DNA of 64,000 nucleotides, from the NCBI GenBank assembly GCA_031429105.1, contig JANOYV010000079.1, positions 19,186 to 83,185 on the forward strand. Direction: 5' to 3'. The translations under genes and the position numbers were made by a program. Positions within the stretch are counted from its first letter, which is position 1, and each line of letters opens with the position of its first letter. The notes beneath the pieces were generated by a model. The model saw only the letters and a program-made list of their open reading frames with translations. It was not told the origin of the DNA and made no database searches. This DNA comes from JAKFWF01 sp031429105. Its GTDB lineage: Bacteria; Pseudomonadota; Alphaproteobacteria; Rhizobiales; Hyphomicrobiaceae. Below are positions 8,621 through 18,082 of this stretch, piece after piece.

Positions 8621-9628
8621 TCACAGCGCTGGTTGCTTGCTTTCAACCATTTCGAGGCTCTGTATTACCTCGCCAAACCGACGTTTGATCGTTTCTTCAT
8701 AACCAGTGCGGCTTTGCGGTTTAACGAAGATGGCCACGACCTCAGGATGAGACTTCCGAACGCGTTGTTCCAGCTCGATGACTTTTACCTCCAGCTCGGG
8801 TGTTTGTAGTTCGTCGGCGAATTCCAAGCTAAGCGCTATCACGATCTGCCGAGGCGCAAGATGAAGGGTAAGAACTCCATTGGCATGTGCGACCCCATCC
8901 ATTGTCTCTGCAATGCGCATGATCGACTTGACGATGCCTTGATTAGCCGGCTCGCCAATGAGAAGACTTTTGGTCTCTCTTGCGAGCAGAAATGCTGTCG
9001 TGGCAAGGATGAGCCCGATGAGTATCGAGCTAATTCCATCCAACACAGGAAGCTGCAGGCGCACAGATAAATAAATACCGGTGAACGCAATCAGCAGGCC
9101 GAGCAAAGCCGCGCTGTCCTCGAACAAAACCGTAAACGACGGAGGATCTTTGCTATCGCGGATCGCGCGATAGAGGCCCATGTATGGGGTGCTTCCTCTA
9201 AAATTCTGCAGCGCCAACCACCAGGTCGTTCCATCGAACAGAGCGGAAATCCCAAGTACCACATAATTGACGGCGACATGTTCGACCGGTTGTGGGTTTA
9301 GGACTTCGGTAAAACCTTGATAAAGGGACGCTCCCGCGCCAAGCGCGAACAGCAAAACCGCGACGACGAAGCTCCAGAAATATATCTCCCGTCCATAACC
9401 CAGAGGATGTTCAAGATCCGGTCTGAGTCGCCCCCGACGCAAACCGTAGAGGACGAGAAAGCCATTGCTGGTATCGACAACGGAGTGGATGCCCTCGCTG
9501 AGCATCGCCGAGCTACCGGTAACGCCCGCGGCCACGAATTTCGTGATCCCGATGAGCAGATCCCCGGCAATTGCCGCGTAAATGACCTTGCGCGCTGTTA
9601 GTCGGGAAGCGCGGGGAGGAGAGACCAT
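8621..9628 (-). CDS. Cation diffusion facilitator (CDF) family transporter
   Basis: The 335-residue protein is a CDF antiporter that exports divalent cations (Zn, Fe, Co, Mn or similar) in exchange for protons. The N-terminal membrane region has the signature SSAMLSEGIHSVVDTSNG (about residues 38-55) with the E-x2-H-x3-D metal-site pattern. The HPLGYGRE loop precedes the third helix. A cytoplasmic C-terminal domain of about 90 residues (LTLHLAPRQIVIALSLEF onwards) follows. The metal cannot be told from the sequence. The ATG at 9628 is used. It follows adhP by 50 bp on the same strand. Confidence 0.88.
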   Translation of the reverse strand: MVSPPRASRLTARKVIYAAIAGDLLIGITKFVAAGVTGSSAMLSEGIHSVVDTSNGFLVLYGLRRGRLRPDLEHPLGYGREIYFWSFVVAVLLFALGAGASLYQGFTEVLNPQPVEHVAVNYVVLGISALFDGTTWWLALQNFRGSTPYMGLYRAIRDSKDPPSFTVLFEDSAALLGLLIAFTGIYLSVRLQLPVLDGISSILIGLILATTAFLLARETKSLLIGEPANQGIVKSIMRIAETMDGVAHANGVLTLHLAPRQIVIALSLEFADELQTPELEVKVIELEQRVRKSHPEVVAIFVKPQSRTGYEETIKRRFGEVIQSLEMVESKQPAL

Positions 9629-9678
9629 TTCCTTGTCCTCAAGAAAGCAGGTGCCCGACGGCCGCGACTGCTTCGCTC

Positions 9679-10701
9679 CTAAGCAAAGTCAATGACGACC
9701 CGTGATGCCACGTCACCGTGCTCGAGCCGCTCGAAGGTTCGGTTGATGGACGACAGTGGCTGCAATTCGATATCGGCCTTGACTTTGCCTTCGGCCGCGA
9801 ACGAAAGGGCTTCTGCAATGTCGCCGCGTGTGCCAACGAACGAGCCGCGAATTGTGATGCATTTGGCGACTACATCGAACAGCGGCACCGGGAACTCTCC
9901 TGGTGGCAATCCAATCAGAACACAGGTTCCACGCGTCATCGCGACGCCTTGCTTGAATGCGATGAGGGACGGCGCGGTGATTACGACACCATGCGCTCCT
10001 CCAGATGTGCCCTTTTTGACCGCCTCCGCTGCATTGCCAGATCTGGCATTGACCACAAGATCGGCGCCCAGCAACTTGGCGTGCGCCAGCTTTCCATCAT
10101 CGATGTCGACAGCGCAGACGTTTAGACCCATGGCTTTGGCATATTGGATGGCGAGGTGGCCGAGACCACCGACGCCCGAGACTGCAACCCATTCCCCAGG
10201 CCGCGCATCGGTTTCCTTAATCCCTTTGTAGGTCGTGATCCCGGCGCAGATGATCGGGGCCGCCGCATTGGCAGTGATCCCTTTCGGAATGCGAGCAACA
10301 TAGTTGGGGTCTGCTACAATATACTCGGCAAACCCCCCATTTTTTGTATAACCGCCGAACTGCGCCTTTGCGCAAACCGTTTCCCAGGCCGAAAGGCAGT
10401 ACTCGCAATGGCCGCAAGCCGAATAAAGCCAGGGAACACCTACCCGGTCTCCTTCCTTGATGAGGGATACGCCGGCGCCAATGGCGGTAACGATCCCGAT
10501 GCCTTCGTGACCTGGCGTGAATGGCAGTGTTGGCTTCACCGGCCAGTCAACCTTCGCCGCGTGCAGATCTGTGTGACAGACGCCGCAGGCTTCGGTCTTG
10601 AGCAAGATCTGGCCTGCCATCGGTTCTGGAATTTCGATTTCTCGCATGACAAGTGGCTGACCAAACTTCTCGACGACGGCGGCGTGCATTTTGTGTGTCA
10701 T
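9679..10701 (-). CDS. adhP: Zinc-dependent alcohol dehydrogenase
   Basis: The ATG at 10701 (GGAG upstream) gives 340 residues; the frame extends to 10905 but the extra part lacks family similarity. It is a medium-chain zinc dehydrogenase that interconverts primary alcohols and aldehydes with NAD(H). Catalytic zinc ligands appear in CGVCHTDLH and GHEGIG. Structural zinc Cys residues lie in CGHCEYCLSAWETVC. The nucleotide-binding motif is GVGGLGHLAIQYA. Length and motifs match the AdhP (propanol-preferring) group. It stands 71 bp downstream of the succinate-semialdehyde dehydrogenase gene, so the pair could handle small aldehydes made under fermentation. Confidence 0.92.
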   Translation of the reverse strand: MTHKMHAAVVEKFGQPLVMREIEIPEPMAGQILLKTEACGVCHTDLHAAKVDWPVKPTLPFTPGHEGIGIVTAIGAGVSLIKEGDRVGVPWLYSACGHCEYCLSAWETVCAKAQFGGYTKNGGFAEYIVADPNYVARIPKGITANAAAPIICAGITTYKGIKETDARPGEWVAVSGVGGLGHLAIQYAKAMGLNVCAVDIDDGKLAHAKLLGADLVVNARSGNAAEAVKKGTSGGAHGVVITAPSLIAFKQGVAMTRGTCVLIGLPPGEFPVPLFDVVAKCITIRGSFVGTRGDIAEALSFAAEGKVKADIELQPLSSINRTFERLEHGDVASRVVIDFA

Positions 10702-10772
10702 AGGACACTCCAGTCGCTCAGGTTTGCGAGGGATTGCGGCATGCTTCGATCTGTAGCGACAGTCCGGCGTTG

Positions 10773-12155
10773 CTATAGGGGAGCATCGAGCGCCGCGTAT
10801 CGGACTAGCTTTTTGTTGACGAACGCTTGGATACCCATGTCGCCAAGTTCGCGGCCGTAACCTGAGTCCTTGATGCCGCCGAACGGCAGCTCGGCATCCG
10901 ACCACGAGATGTTGTTGACGAACATCATGCCGGTATCGATGCGGCTCGCGACGCGCTTGCCTCGTGCGATGTCCTTGGTGAACACCGAGCCGCCCAGGCC
11001 GAAATCGGAGTCATTGGCGAGAATAATCGCCTCCTCCTCGTCCTTCACCCGAAAGAACAGTGCAACGGGACCGAAAAACTCATCCCTGAATGCCGGATTG
11101 TCCGGCTTGATGTCGGTCATGATTGTCGGCTGCATATAGGAGCCGGGGCGATCCACGCGCTTGCCACCGATGACCACCTTCGCACCCTTCGAGACGGCCC
11201 GCTCGACCTGCCCGAGAAGTTGGATCAAGGCGGCCTCCGTCGAAAGCGGACCGAGAGTTGTCGTCTCGTCGAGCGGATCTCCTGCCTTAAGAGCAACGAG
11301 CGCGGCTTTGAAACCCTTTAGGAATTTGTCGGCCAGCGCATCAACGACGATGAAGCGCTTAGCCGCACAACAGGTCTGGCCGCCGTTGTACATTCGGCCC
11401 CAAACGGCCCACTTCAAGGCGTGTTCAAGGTCAGCGTCTTCGAGCACAATAAAGGCGTCACTGCCCCCAAGCTCCATGGTCGATGGCTTAAGGTTCTTCC
11501 CGGCCCTCGCCGCAATTATTCGACCAGTGGCAACGCTCCCGGTGAAGGCAACCCCTTTGATCCTGTCGTCGTCGATCACCCGACCGGATTGTTCGTGCGA
11601 AATTAGAAGATTGGTATACAGCCCAGCCGGCGCACCGGCGTCCGTCCAAAGCTTTTCGAACGCGATGGCGCATTGGGGGACACACAGCGCGTGCTTTACG
11701 ACAAGCGCATTACCGGCCATGATTTGGGGCCCTGCGACGCGCGCGAGCTGGTAGTATGGGAAATTCCAGGGCTCCACACCGAAGATCACGCCGATCGGAC
11801 TGCTCTCCATGTGCGCTTCACCGATGGCGGGGTGGAGCTCGGTCGGCGCCAGAAAGCGGGCAGCGTTCTTGGTATAGTAGGCAAGGATACTCGAACTGAA
11901 TTCGACCTCGCCACGAGCCTCGCTAATCCGTTTGCCCATTTCGAGCGTCAAGGTATGTGCGAAGGCCTCGGCCCTCTCGTGAAGCAGGGTTGCTGCCCGG
12001 GCCACAACGACGGCACGTTCGCCGTAGCTTTTGTGCCTCCACGTTTTGTAGCACGCGGCGGCAGTGGCGAGCTTGATCTCTAATCCCTTGTCAGTCAGTT
12101 CTTCGAACGACTTAAGAGGTGTGCCATTCGAAGGATTGATGCTTTGATAAGTCAT
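10773..12155 (-). CDS. gabD: NAD(P)-dependent succinate-semialdehyde dehydrogenase
   Basis: I use the ATG at 12155, 8 nt after AAGGAAG, giving 460 residues that begin MTYQSINPSNG. The family oxidises succinic semialdehyde (and related aldehydes) to the acid. The catalytic Glu is in TMELGGSDAF and the catalytic Cys in GGQTCCAAKR. The Asn of the oxyanion hole is in EPWNFPYYQ. The short, 455-460-residue form with the C-terminal LPFGGIKDSGYGRELG motif is typical of the bacterial SSADH/YneI group. The symbol is tentative, since YneI (sad) fits equally well. It lies between the FMN reductase and adhP in a same-strand cluster. Confidence 0.85.
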   Translation of the reverse strand: MTYQSINPSNGTPLKSFEELTDKGLEIKLATAAACYKTWRHKSYGERAVVVARAATLLHERAEAFAHTLTLEMGKRISEARGEVEFSSSILAYYTKNAARFLAPTELHPAIGEAHMESSPIGVIFGVEPWNFPYYQLARVAGPQIMAGNALVVKHALCVPQCAIAFEKLWTDAGAPAGLYTNLLISHEQSGRVIDDDRIKGVAFTGSVATGRIIAARAGKNLKPSTMELGGSDAFIVLEDADLEHALKWAVWGRMYNGGQTCCAAKRFIVVDALADKFLKGFKAALVALKAGDPLDETTTLGPLSTEAALIQLLGQVERAVSKGAKVVIGGKRVDRPGSYMQPTIMTDIKPDNPAFRDEFFGPVALFFRVKDEEEAIILANDSDFGLGGSVFTKDIARGKRVASRIDTGMMFVNNISWSDAELPFGGIKDSGYGRELGDMGIQAFVNKKLVRYAALDAPL

Positions 12156-12233
12156 ATCATGTACTTCCTTCTGAAACACTTTGATCTTAGTGGAACTGGT
12201 CTCGCGTCGATTGCCTCGCGGAGGCCCAGTGCG

Positions 12234-12785
12234 TCATCCGGCGTGCGTCTTCACCCACGCCACATATTGATTCATCCAGGACTGCAAGAACTGCTTGCTC
12301 CCGGCGCCGATGCCTCCGTCTTCGTCGAACAAACCTTCCTTCGCGTGAATGAAAGCTTCGGGTTGTCCCAAGGTCGGCATATCTAGATAGGCCAGAACGT
12401 TGCGCAGGTGCTGTTGCGCCATCGCCGTACCGACGGCACCAACTGACGCGCCAATAACGGCTGACGGCTTGCCTTTCCAGGCGTTCTGACCGTAGGGGCG
12501 CGATCCATGATCAATGGCATTCTTCAGCACGCCCGGGATCGAACGATTGTATTCCGGCGTAACGAACAGCACCCCATCCGCTCCAATAATCTCAGACTTC
12601 AAGCGCTTGACGGTCGACGCCTGGCTGTCGTCGTCGTCCTGGCAATAGAGTGGAAGATCGCCGATCGGGACTTGCTTGAGCGTAAAGCCAGACGGTGCCA
12701 GCTTTGCTATCGCACTCGCAAGTTTGCGGTTGAAAGACTCGCGGCGAAGGCTCCCGACAACCACTGCAATTTTGTACTCACGCAT
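12234..12785 (-). CDS. NADPH-dependent FMN reductase / quinone reductase
   Basis: The 183-residue flavodoxin-fold protein starts MREYKIAVVVGSLRRESFNRK, where GSLRRESFN binds the FMN phosphate. PEYNRSIPGVLKNAIDH is the second flavin-binding motif. Members of this family (SsuE/ChrR-like) reduce free FMN, quinones or chromate with NADPH. Its place in a stress operon suggests quinone detoxification, which is an inference. The gene lies between the VIT copy 2 relic and the SSADH gene. No signal peptide is present. Confidence 0.88.
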   Translation of the reverse strand: MREYKIAVVVGSLRRESFNRKLASAIAKLAPSGFTLKQVPIGDLPLYCQDDDDSQASTVKRLKSEIIGADGVLFVTPEYNRSIPGVLKNAIDHGSRPYGQNAWKGKPSAVIGASVGAVGTAMAQQHLRNVLAYLDMPTLGQPEAFIHAKEGLFDEDGGIGAGSKQFLQSWMNQYVAWVKTHAG

Positions 12786-12848
12786 GCGCTTTGCCTTTTT
12801 CCGTTACGTCTCGGCGACAGAGATGTCAGTGGTCGGCGCGATTCTCAT

Positions 12849-13615
12849 TCAAACGACTGTTCCAAACAACGCGCCGACGCCTGCGGTAATTGCCATTGCC
12901 AACGCCCCCCAAAACGTAACGCGCCCCGCGCCAAGCAGAATGTCAGCTCCGCCCACGCGAGCCGCGAGGGCTCCCAACACCGCAAGGAAAACCAATGATG
13001 TGCCAGCGATCCACGGGATCATCGCTGGCCCTGAGACGAGGGCCGTCACCGTCAATGGCATTGCTGCGCCCACTGCAAAACTTGCAGCGGATGCCAATGC
13101 GGCTTGAATTGGTCTTGCGCTCATTGCATCCGTGATTCCGAGCTCATCAGTGCATGGGCACCGACTGCGTCGTGGGACATCAACTCGTCGGCGACTTGGC
13201 GCGCGAGACCAGGTGTCAGCCCGCGCCCAACATAGATTTCGGCTAACTCCCGGTGCTCTGCTTCAGGATTGCTGGCAATTTCGCTGCGTTCGCGTAGCAA
13301 GTCGGCGTTCTCGGTGTCCGCCTGCGAATGGACCGAGACATATTCACCGGCAGCCATAGCCATGGCCCCCGACATGAGGCCAGCTACGCCCGCGACCAGT
13401 ATGCTTTGCCGACTTGAGCTTGCTGCGGCCACGCCCAGCAGAAGGCTCGCAGTAGAGACGATGCCGTCGTTTGCACCGAGAACGGCTGCTCGCATCCAGC
13501 CAATGCGGCTGGACTTATGATGCTCAACGTGCTGACGCGTCGCCTTTAACAGGCCTCCTCGGAGCGTAAGCGACGGGACGGCAGGCATAATTGGCATTTC
13601 CCGGCTGACCACCAT
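12849..13615 (-). pseudogene. VIT1/CCC1-family transporter broken by one frameshift (copy 2)
   Basis: Two frames together make a complete VIT protein. The first (13121-13615) contains WMRAAVLGANDGIVSTASLL, AMAMAAGEYVSV, and ELAEIYVGRGL up to SHDAVGAHA. The second starts in the DELGITDAMSARP sequence and continues through three hydrophobic helices to the stop at 12849. The change of frame lies near 13153-13160, where one base seems missing relative to an HARDELGI-type sequence. The family moves Fe2+ or Mn2+ out of the cytoplasm. The lesion could be a recent mutation or an assembly error. The box at 13689 is 74 bp upstream. Confidence 0.8.
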
Positions 13616-13688
13616 GAAACCTCTGCCCCGTGACCTACGAGTTGCTACACCAGGCAGTGTGGACCGGACGTCTTGGTGCTGGGCAGGG

Positions 13689-13702
13689 TCGGAAACTACT
13701 CA
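13689..13702 (-). promoter_or_regulatory. FixJ-like box (TGAGTAGTTTCCGA)
   Basis: Perfect match, 74 bp upstream of the VIT copy 2 gene. It may drive the whole minus-strand run down to 8074 (VIT, FMN reductase, SSADH, AdhP, CDF, DUF3775). No clear -10 hexamer is seen at the usual spacing. Confidence 0.7.
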
Positions 13703-13756
13703 TTTTTATTATTGTCCTAATGAGACGGAGTCTTCGATGAGTGATCTCCGGGCATT

Positions 13757-14080
13757 TCAGGCAGGGCTGCGGTTCATGAGGATTGTCTCCACGTCGTTCA
13801 GTGTCAGCTTGAAGCTTGCCGGGTCTTCGCACCGTGATGGCGACTCGCCTTGGGGCACGAGTCGATAGTTTGTGGCGCCATCCTCGTGGCAGCCTTCGAG
13901 GAGCATGCCTTGTCGAAAGGCGACATCCGCCAACGCAGATTCTGACCCCGATGGGGCGGTCGCATCAGAGGAACGGGTCAGCGTCGATTTCGCGAGCGCG
14001 CCCCCATCTCTCTCCCACCGCGCCAGAGCCTGGGACATCTGGGCGGCTGCAATCTGGGACTTCGTGTTAGTTTCATTCAT
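13757..14080 (-). CDS. Small hypothetical protein
   Basis: The ATG at 14080 follows a GAGGGG site and gives 107 residues. The composition is hydrophilic, with a helical first third and a C-terminal half of low complexity; there is no signal peptide or known motif. A box at 14242 lies 162 bp upstream in the same orientation, which supports a real stress-regulated gene. I recognise no family. Confidence 0.5.
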   Translation of the reverse strand: MNETNTKSQIAAAQMSQALARWERDGGALAKSTLTRSSDATAPSGSESALADVAFRQGMLLEGCHEDGATNYRLVPQGESPSRCEDPASFKLTLNDVETILMNRSPA

Positions 14081-14241
14081 AGTCGAAACCCCTCATAGAG
14101 TTCTGGTGATGAGACCAAAATATCGTGATGGACCAAGGGCGTGGAACGCGGGAAGCCATGCCATGCTCGCTAACCGGCTCAGCATTCCCGTGTCGTCAAT
14201 CACAGGACGTAATGGCACGCTGCTCGATTGTCGCGCCACGG

Positions 14242-14255
14242 TCGGAAACTACTCG
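14242..14255 (-). promoter_or_regulatory. FixJ-like box (CGAGTAGTTTCCGA)
   Basis: One mismatch (C for T at position 1). It points towards the 13757-14080 gene, 162 bp upstream of its start. Confidence 0.6.
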
Positions 14256-14423
14256 TGTCCCAACCGCATCAGTGTTGGAACAAGCCGTGGCGAGTGTGCT
14301 GCGCAACACTTTGTGAGGCCGGCGAGTCTGGCATTTGTCAGTGTATATATCGGCGTCCGCTCGCTCTGGCCGACCTTCCGGAATTCGCTGGCTGATGCCT
14401 GATCAGGCAAGCGTGGCGTCAAG

Positions 14424-14470
14424 TGAGTACTTTCCGATGCTGCCCGGCGGCGGGAGTTTCCACGTAAGAT
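14424..14470 (+). promoter_or_regulatory. FixJ-like box plus -10 element for dnaK operon
   Basis: The box TGAGTACTTTCCGA (14424-14437) is a perfect match. A TAAGAT hexamer follows 27 bp later at 14465-14470, a spacing repeated at other boxes. The dnaK start is about 200 bp downstream of the box. Confidence 0.7.
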
Positions 14471-14633
14471 GACTTGCTCACGAACGATCCGAGCTGAGTT
14501 CGAGAGAACACGGGTGTCCAATTTCACTACCGATGGTGAGGCGCTCTCATCGTCCGCACAGCCGCCGATAAATAGTGAGACGCGCAATTAATGGATCGGC
14601 GTGAGCCCGCCAGTACGACCAGGAGTCAAAGCA

Positions 14634-16529
14634 ATGGCAAAAGCAATCGGAATTGATCTCGGCACAACGAACTCTTGCGTTGCGGTCATGGACGGAAAGC
14701 AGCCCAGGATAATCGAGAATGCCGAGGGAGCGCGAACAACCCCCTCAATCGTGGCATTCACCGACGCCGATGGTGTTCTGGTCGGTCAATCCGCAAAGCG
14801 CCAGGCAATAACAAATCCAGAAAATACCGTCTTCGCCATAAAGCGCTTGATTGGTCGGCGAAATGACGACCCGCTGACTACAAAAGACAAAGGCATGGTG
14901 CCTTACAAAATTGTCTCGGGTGACAACAAGGACGCCTGGGTCGAGATTCGCGGCAAAAAGCATAGTCCCAGTCAGATCAGTGCGTTCATTCTTCAGAAGA
15001 TGAAAGAGACCGCTGAGGCGAACCTTGGAGAAAAGGTCACGGAGGCAGTGATAACCGTTCCGGCCTACTTCAATGACGCACAGCGGCAGGCGACTAAGGA
15101 TGCGGGTCGTATTGCTGGCCTTGACGTGCTTCGAATAATCAACGAACCGACGGCCGCAGCCTTAGCCTACGGTATGGACAAGAAAGCGAGTGGCAAGATC
15201 GCGGTCTACGATCTTGGCGGTGGGACGTTTGACGTGTCAATTCTTGAGGTCGGAGATGGGGTTTTTGAAGTTAAGTCAACAAACGGCGATACCTTTTTGG
15301 GTGGCGAAGACTTTGACATGCGCATCATCGATTACCTGTGCGAAGAGTTCCGCAAAGAGAGCGGGATTGATCTGCGCAAGGATCGGCTTGCTCTGCAAAG
15401 ACTGAAGGATGCTGCCGAAAAGGCAAAGATCGAGCTTTCGTCAACGTCCCAAACCGACGTGAATCTGCCTTTCATCACGGCCGATCAAAGTGGACCGAAG
15501 CATCTCAATATAAAGCTCACCCGAGCCAAGCTCGAGGCTTTGGTCGACGAACTGATCCAGAAGACTGTCGCGCCATGCGAAGCCGCGCTCAAGGATGCCG
15601 GTTTGACTCCGGCGGATATCGATGAGGTTATCCTTGTCGGCGGTCAGACGCGAATGCCCAAAGTGCAGCAAACCGTCAAAGACCTGTTCGGACGCGAACC
15701 GAACAGGGGGGTTAATCCAGATGAGGTGGTTGCAATCGGTGCGGCCATTCAGGCAGGCGTGCTCAAAGGCGAGGTCAAGGATGTGCTTCTGCTGGACGTC
15801 ACGCCGCTGTCTCTAGGTCTAGAGACGTTGGGTGGGGTCATGACAAAACTGATTGATCGCAACACCACAATCCCGACCAAGCGTAGTCAGACCTTCTCGA
15901 CAGCAGAGGACGGTCAGACTGCCGTGACTGTCCGGGTATTCCAGGGCGAGCGGGAGATGGCGGCTGACAACAAGCTATTGGGCCAATTCAACCTGGCCGG
16001 AATTGCGTCCGCATCGCGTGGTCAACCCCAAATCGATGTCACCTTTGACATTGACGCCAATGGTATTGTTGACGTGTCGGCTAAGGACAAGACGACCGGG
16101 AAGGAGCAGGCTATCAAGATCCAAGCATCCGGTGGTCTTGCCGAAAGTGAAATCAAGCGAATGATCAAAGAGGCAGAGACGAACGCCGCAGACGATCAAC
16201 GCCGAAAGCACCTTGTCGAAGCGCGGAATGAAGCAGATGCTGCGGTCCATGATGCGGACAAAGCAATCAAGAGCGCCAGCGTCGATGGAGTAACGGCCGG
16301 ACTTGGAACAGTCGAGACCGCCGTCGCTGATCTGCGGAAAGCCGTGCAAGCAGAAGACGTTTCTGCGATGCGCTTGGCAACTCAGGCGACAATTCAAGCC
16401 ATCCAAAAGCTGAAGGTCGCTCCCAAAGTGCCGGCAAGCAACCAAGGCGGGAAGGATCCCGCAAGCAATGCGAATGTCGTTGACGCTGAATTTGAGGAAG
16501 CGGATGGCAGGAGCCATCCTGCGACTTGA
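14634..16529 (+). CDS. dnaK: Chaperone DnaK (Hsp70)
   Basis: The ATG at 14634 follows AGGAG and gives 631 residues, normal for DnaK. The nucleotide-binding domain starts AIGIDLGTTNSCVAV and contains VPAYFNDAQRQATKDAG and AVYDLGGGTFDVSI. The substrate-binding domain includes DVTPLSLGLETLGGVMTKLI, and the C-terminus ends in the acidic VVDAEFEEADG stretch. It folds proteins by ATP-driven cycles with DnaJ and GrpE, both encoded just downstream. Because the canonical alphaproteobacterial dnaK usually pairs with a zinc-finger dnaJ, this set (with a CbpA-type DnaJ and CbpM) is probably a second, stress-specific chaperone system. Control by the box at 14424 is inferred. Confidence 0.95.
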   Translation: MAKAIGIDLGTTNSCVAVMDGKQPRIIENAEGARTTPSIVAFTDADGVLVGQSAKRQAITNPENTVFAIKRLIGRRNDDPLTTKDKGMVPYKIVSGDNKDAWVEIRGKKHSPSQISAFILQKMKETAEANLGEKVTEAVITVPAYFNDAQRQATKDAGRIAGLDVLRIINEPTAAALAYGMDKKASGKIAVYDLGGGTFDVSILEVGDGVFEVKSTNGDTFLGGEDFDMRIIDYLCEEFRKESGIDLRKDRLALQRLKDAAEKAKIELSSTSQTDVNLPFITADQSGPKHLNIKLTRAKLEALVDELIQKTVAPCEAALKDAGLTPADIDEVILVGGQTRMPKVQQTVKDLFGREPNRGVNPDEVVAIGAAIQAGVLKGEVKDVLLLDVTPLSLGLETLGGVMTKLIDRNTTIPTKRSQTFSTAEDGQTAVTVRVFQGEREMAADNKLLGQFNLAGIASASRGQPQIDVTFDIDANGIVDVSAKDKTTGKEQAIKIQASGGLAESEIKRMIKEAETNAADDQRRKHLVEARNEADAAVHDADKAIKSASVDGVTAGLGTVETAVADLRKAVQAEDVSAMRLATQATIQAIQKLKVAPKVPASNQGGKDPASNANVVDAEFEEADGRSHPAT

Positions 16530-16575
16530 GCCAATGTGTCGACTTGCTGCAGACGATTGTTCGTGAGGCCCGACG

Positions 16576-17178
16576 ATGAGTAACGGCGACACCAAGTCGA
16601 ACGGATGGGATACCCCGGCTGCGGTGGAGGGCAGCGTCGTAGCTAGCGCCGCAGATTCGGCGGACGTTGACGTCATCTCTGTATTGGAACGCGAGAACGA
16701 GCAACTCCGGGATGCGGCACTTCGCGCTGCGGCGGAGGCAGAAAACACTCGTCGACGCGGCGAGCGCGCAGCCAAGGATGCGAGTCAATACTCCATATCT
16801 TCCTTCGCCCGCGAGTTGTTGGCGGTATCGGACAATCTTCGGCGGGCAATCGAGGTGGCGGACGATGCGCCGATCAGCCGGACGCGTAACGATGCTCTCG
16901 GCGACGGTGTTCGCGCAACCGAGCGTATGCTGGCGTCGGTGCTCAGCAAGTTTGGTGTGGCCAAGATCAATGCCATCGGAAGTTTATTCGATCCCAATTT
17001 CCATGATGCGGTGATGGTGACTGAAGACAGCGACCTGCCGGCCGGCACAGTGGTGCAAGTTTTGGAGGATGGGTACACAATTCACGATCGCCTGCTTCGC
17101 CCTGCACGGGTCGTCTTGGCCGCAGCAAAACGTACGCTCCATCCAGGAGGGGGAATGGATGCCGACCGATCCCTATGA
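16576..17178 (+). CDS. grpE: Nucleotide exchange factor GrpE
   Basis: The 200-residue protein has the GrpE layout: an acidic start, a long helix (residues 35-75, LERENEQLRDAALRAAAEAE then NTRRRGER), a four-helix bundle, and the C-terminal beta domain with FDPNFHDAVM, VVQVLEDGYTIHDRLLRPARV. It releases ADP from DnaK. The gene lies 46 bp after dnaK, and its end overlaps the dnaJ start by 20 nt, so translation is probably coupled. Confidence 0.93.
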   Translation: MSNGDTKSNGWDTPAAVEGSVVASAADSADVDVISVLERENEQLRDAALRAAAEAENTRRRGERAAKDASQYSISSFARELLAVSDNLRRAIEVADDAPISRTRNDALGDGVRATERMLASVLSKFGVAKINAIGSLFDPNFHDAVMVTEDSDLPAGTVVQVLEDGYTIHDRLLRPARVVLAAAKRTLHPGGGMDADRSL

Positions 17179-18082
17179 GATCCTGGAAACTAAGAAGACG
17201 GCGACGTCTGAAGAGCTGCAGAAATCCTATCGGCGGCTGGCAAAAAAACTGCACCCGGACCTGAACCCCGGCAACAAGCAATCCGAAGCGAAGTTCAAAG
17301 AAGTCACGGCAGCTTACGACCTTTTAGGCGACGAGGAGAAGCGGGCCAAATTCGATCGCGGAGAGATCGACGCGTCCGGCGTGACGCGTCCACGGGAGCG
17401 CTACTATCGGGATTTTGCCGATGCAAACGAATCCACGCACCCCTATCGAAGAAACGACGGATTTGCCGATCTCAATGGTCATGGCAATGACGAAGATCTA
17501 TTCGCGGAGATGTTCCAACGAGCGACGTCAGGCCGACGGAGCTCGCGCGGAGCAGATGTGCGATATCAACTCGAACTGGATTTCCTGGACGCGGTCAACG
17601 GCGGCAAACGGCTACTCACGCTTGCGGATGGATCAACCGTCGATGTGATGATTCCTGCCGGCACGCAAAACGGACAAACCTTACGGCTCCGAGCCAAGGG
17701 CCTGAGCCCCGCAGGGGGTGGTTCACGTGGAGATGCATTGGTCCAAGTCCACGTTCGCCCTCATCCTTTGTTCACCCTCAGCGGCAACGATCTTCACGTC
17801 ACCCTACCCATCTCACTTATCGAGGCTGTGCAAGGGGGCAAGGTGAACGTGCCAACGACAACCGCACTCGTCGTCATGACCATACCCAAAGGTTCGAACA
17901 GTGGCGCCGTCCTCCGCTTGAAGGGCAAAGGTGCCCCATCCGCAAACGGCCAAAAGGGCGACATATACGTCACCCTACAAATCATGTTGCCCGATTTGCC
18001 GGATGCTGCGCTCGAGAAGTTCATCGCTGACTGGCAACCCGCCATGCCGTATCATCCGAGAAAAGGGTTCGATGGCCAATGA
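17159..18082 (+). CDS. cbpA: CbpA-type DnaJ co-chaperone
   Basis: The ATG at 17159, within the end of grpE and after an AGGAGG site, gives 307 residues starting MPTDPYEILE. The J domain covers residues 4-70, with the HPD motif at 32-34. A Gly-poor linker follows. Two beta-rich substrate-binding domains (about 125-300) lack the Cys zinc finger, as in CbpA/type II DnaJ. It stimulates DnaK ATPase. The stop overlaps the next gene by 4 nt, making an operon dnaK-grpE-cbpA-cbpM. The longer upstream frame starts inside grpE and is not used. Confidence 0.92.
   Translation: MPTDPYEILETKKTATSEELQKSYRRLAKKLHPDLNPGNKQSEAKFKEVTAAYDLLGDEEKRAKFDRGEIDASGVTRPRERYYRDFADANESTHPYRRNDGFADLNGHGNDEDLFAEMFQRATSGRRSSRGADVRYQLELDFLDAVNGGKRLLTLADGSTVDVMIPAGTQNGQTLRLRAKGLSPAGGGSRGDALVQVHVRPHPLFTLSGNDLHVTLPISLIEAVQGGKVNVPTTTALVVMTIPKGSNSGAVLRLKGKGAPSANGQKGDIYVTLQIMLPDLPDAALEKFIADWQPAMPYHPRKGFDGQ

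Larger units (their letters stand above)
14081..14633. other. Divergent intergenic region with two boxes
   Basis: The stretch separates the minus-strand 13757-14080 gene from dnaK. It holds a minus-strand box at 14242 and a plus-strand box at 14424 with a TAAGAT element at 14465. Short frames here have no recognisable product. Confidence 0.6.

Noticed and set aside
10144..10860. 238-codon plus-strand frame opposite adhP
   Set aside because: Antisense to adhP, with no ribosome site or motif.
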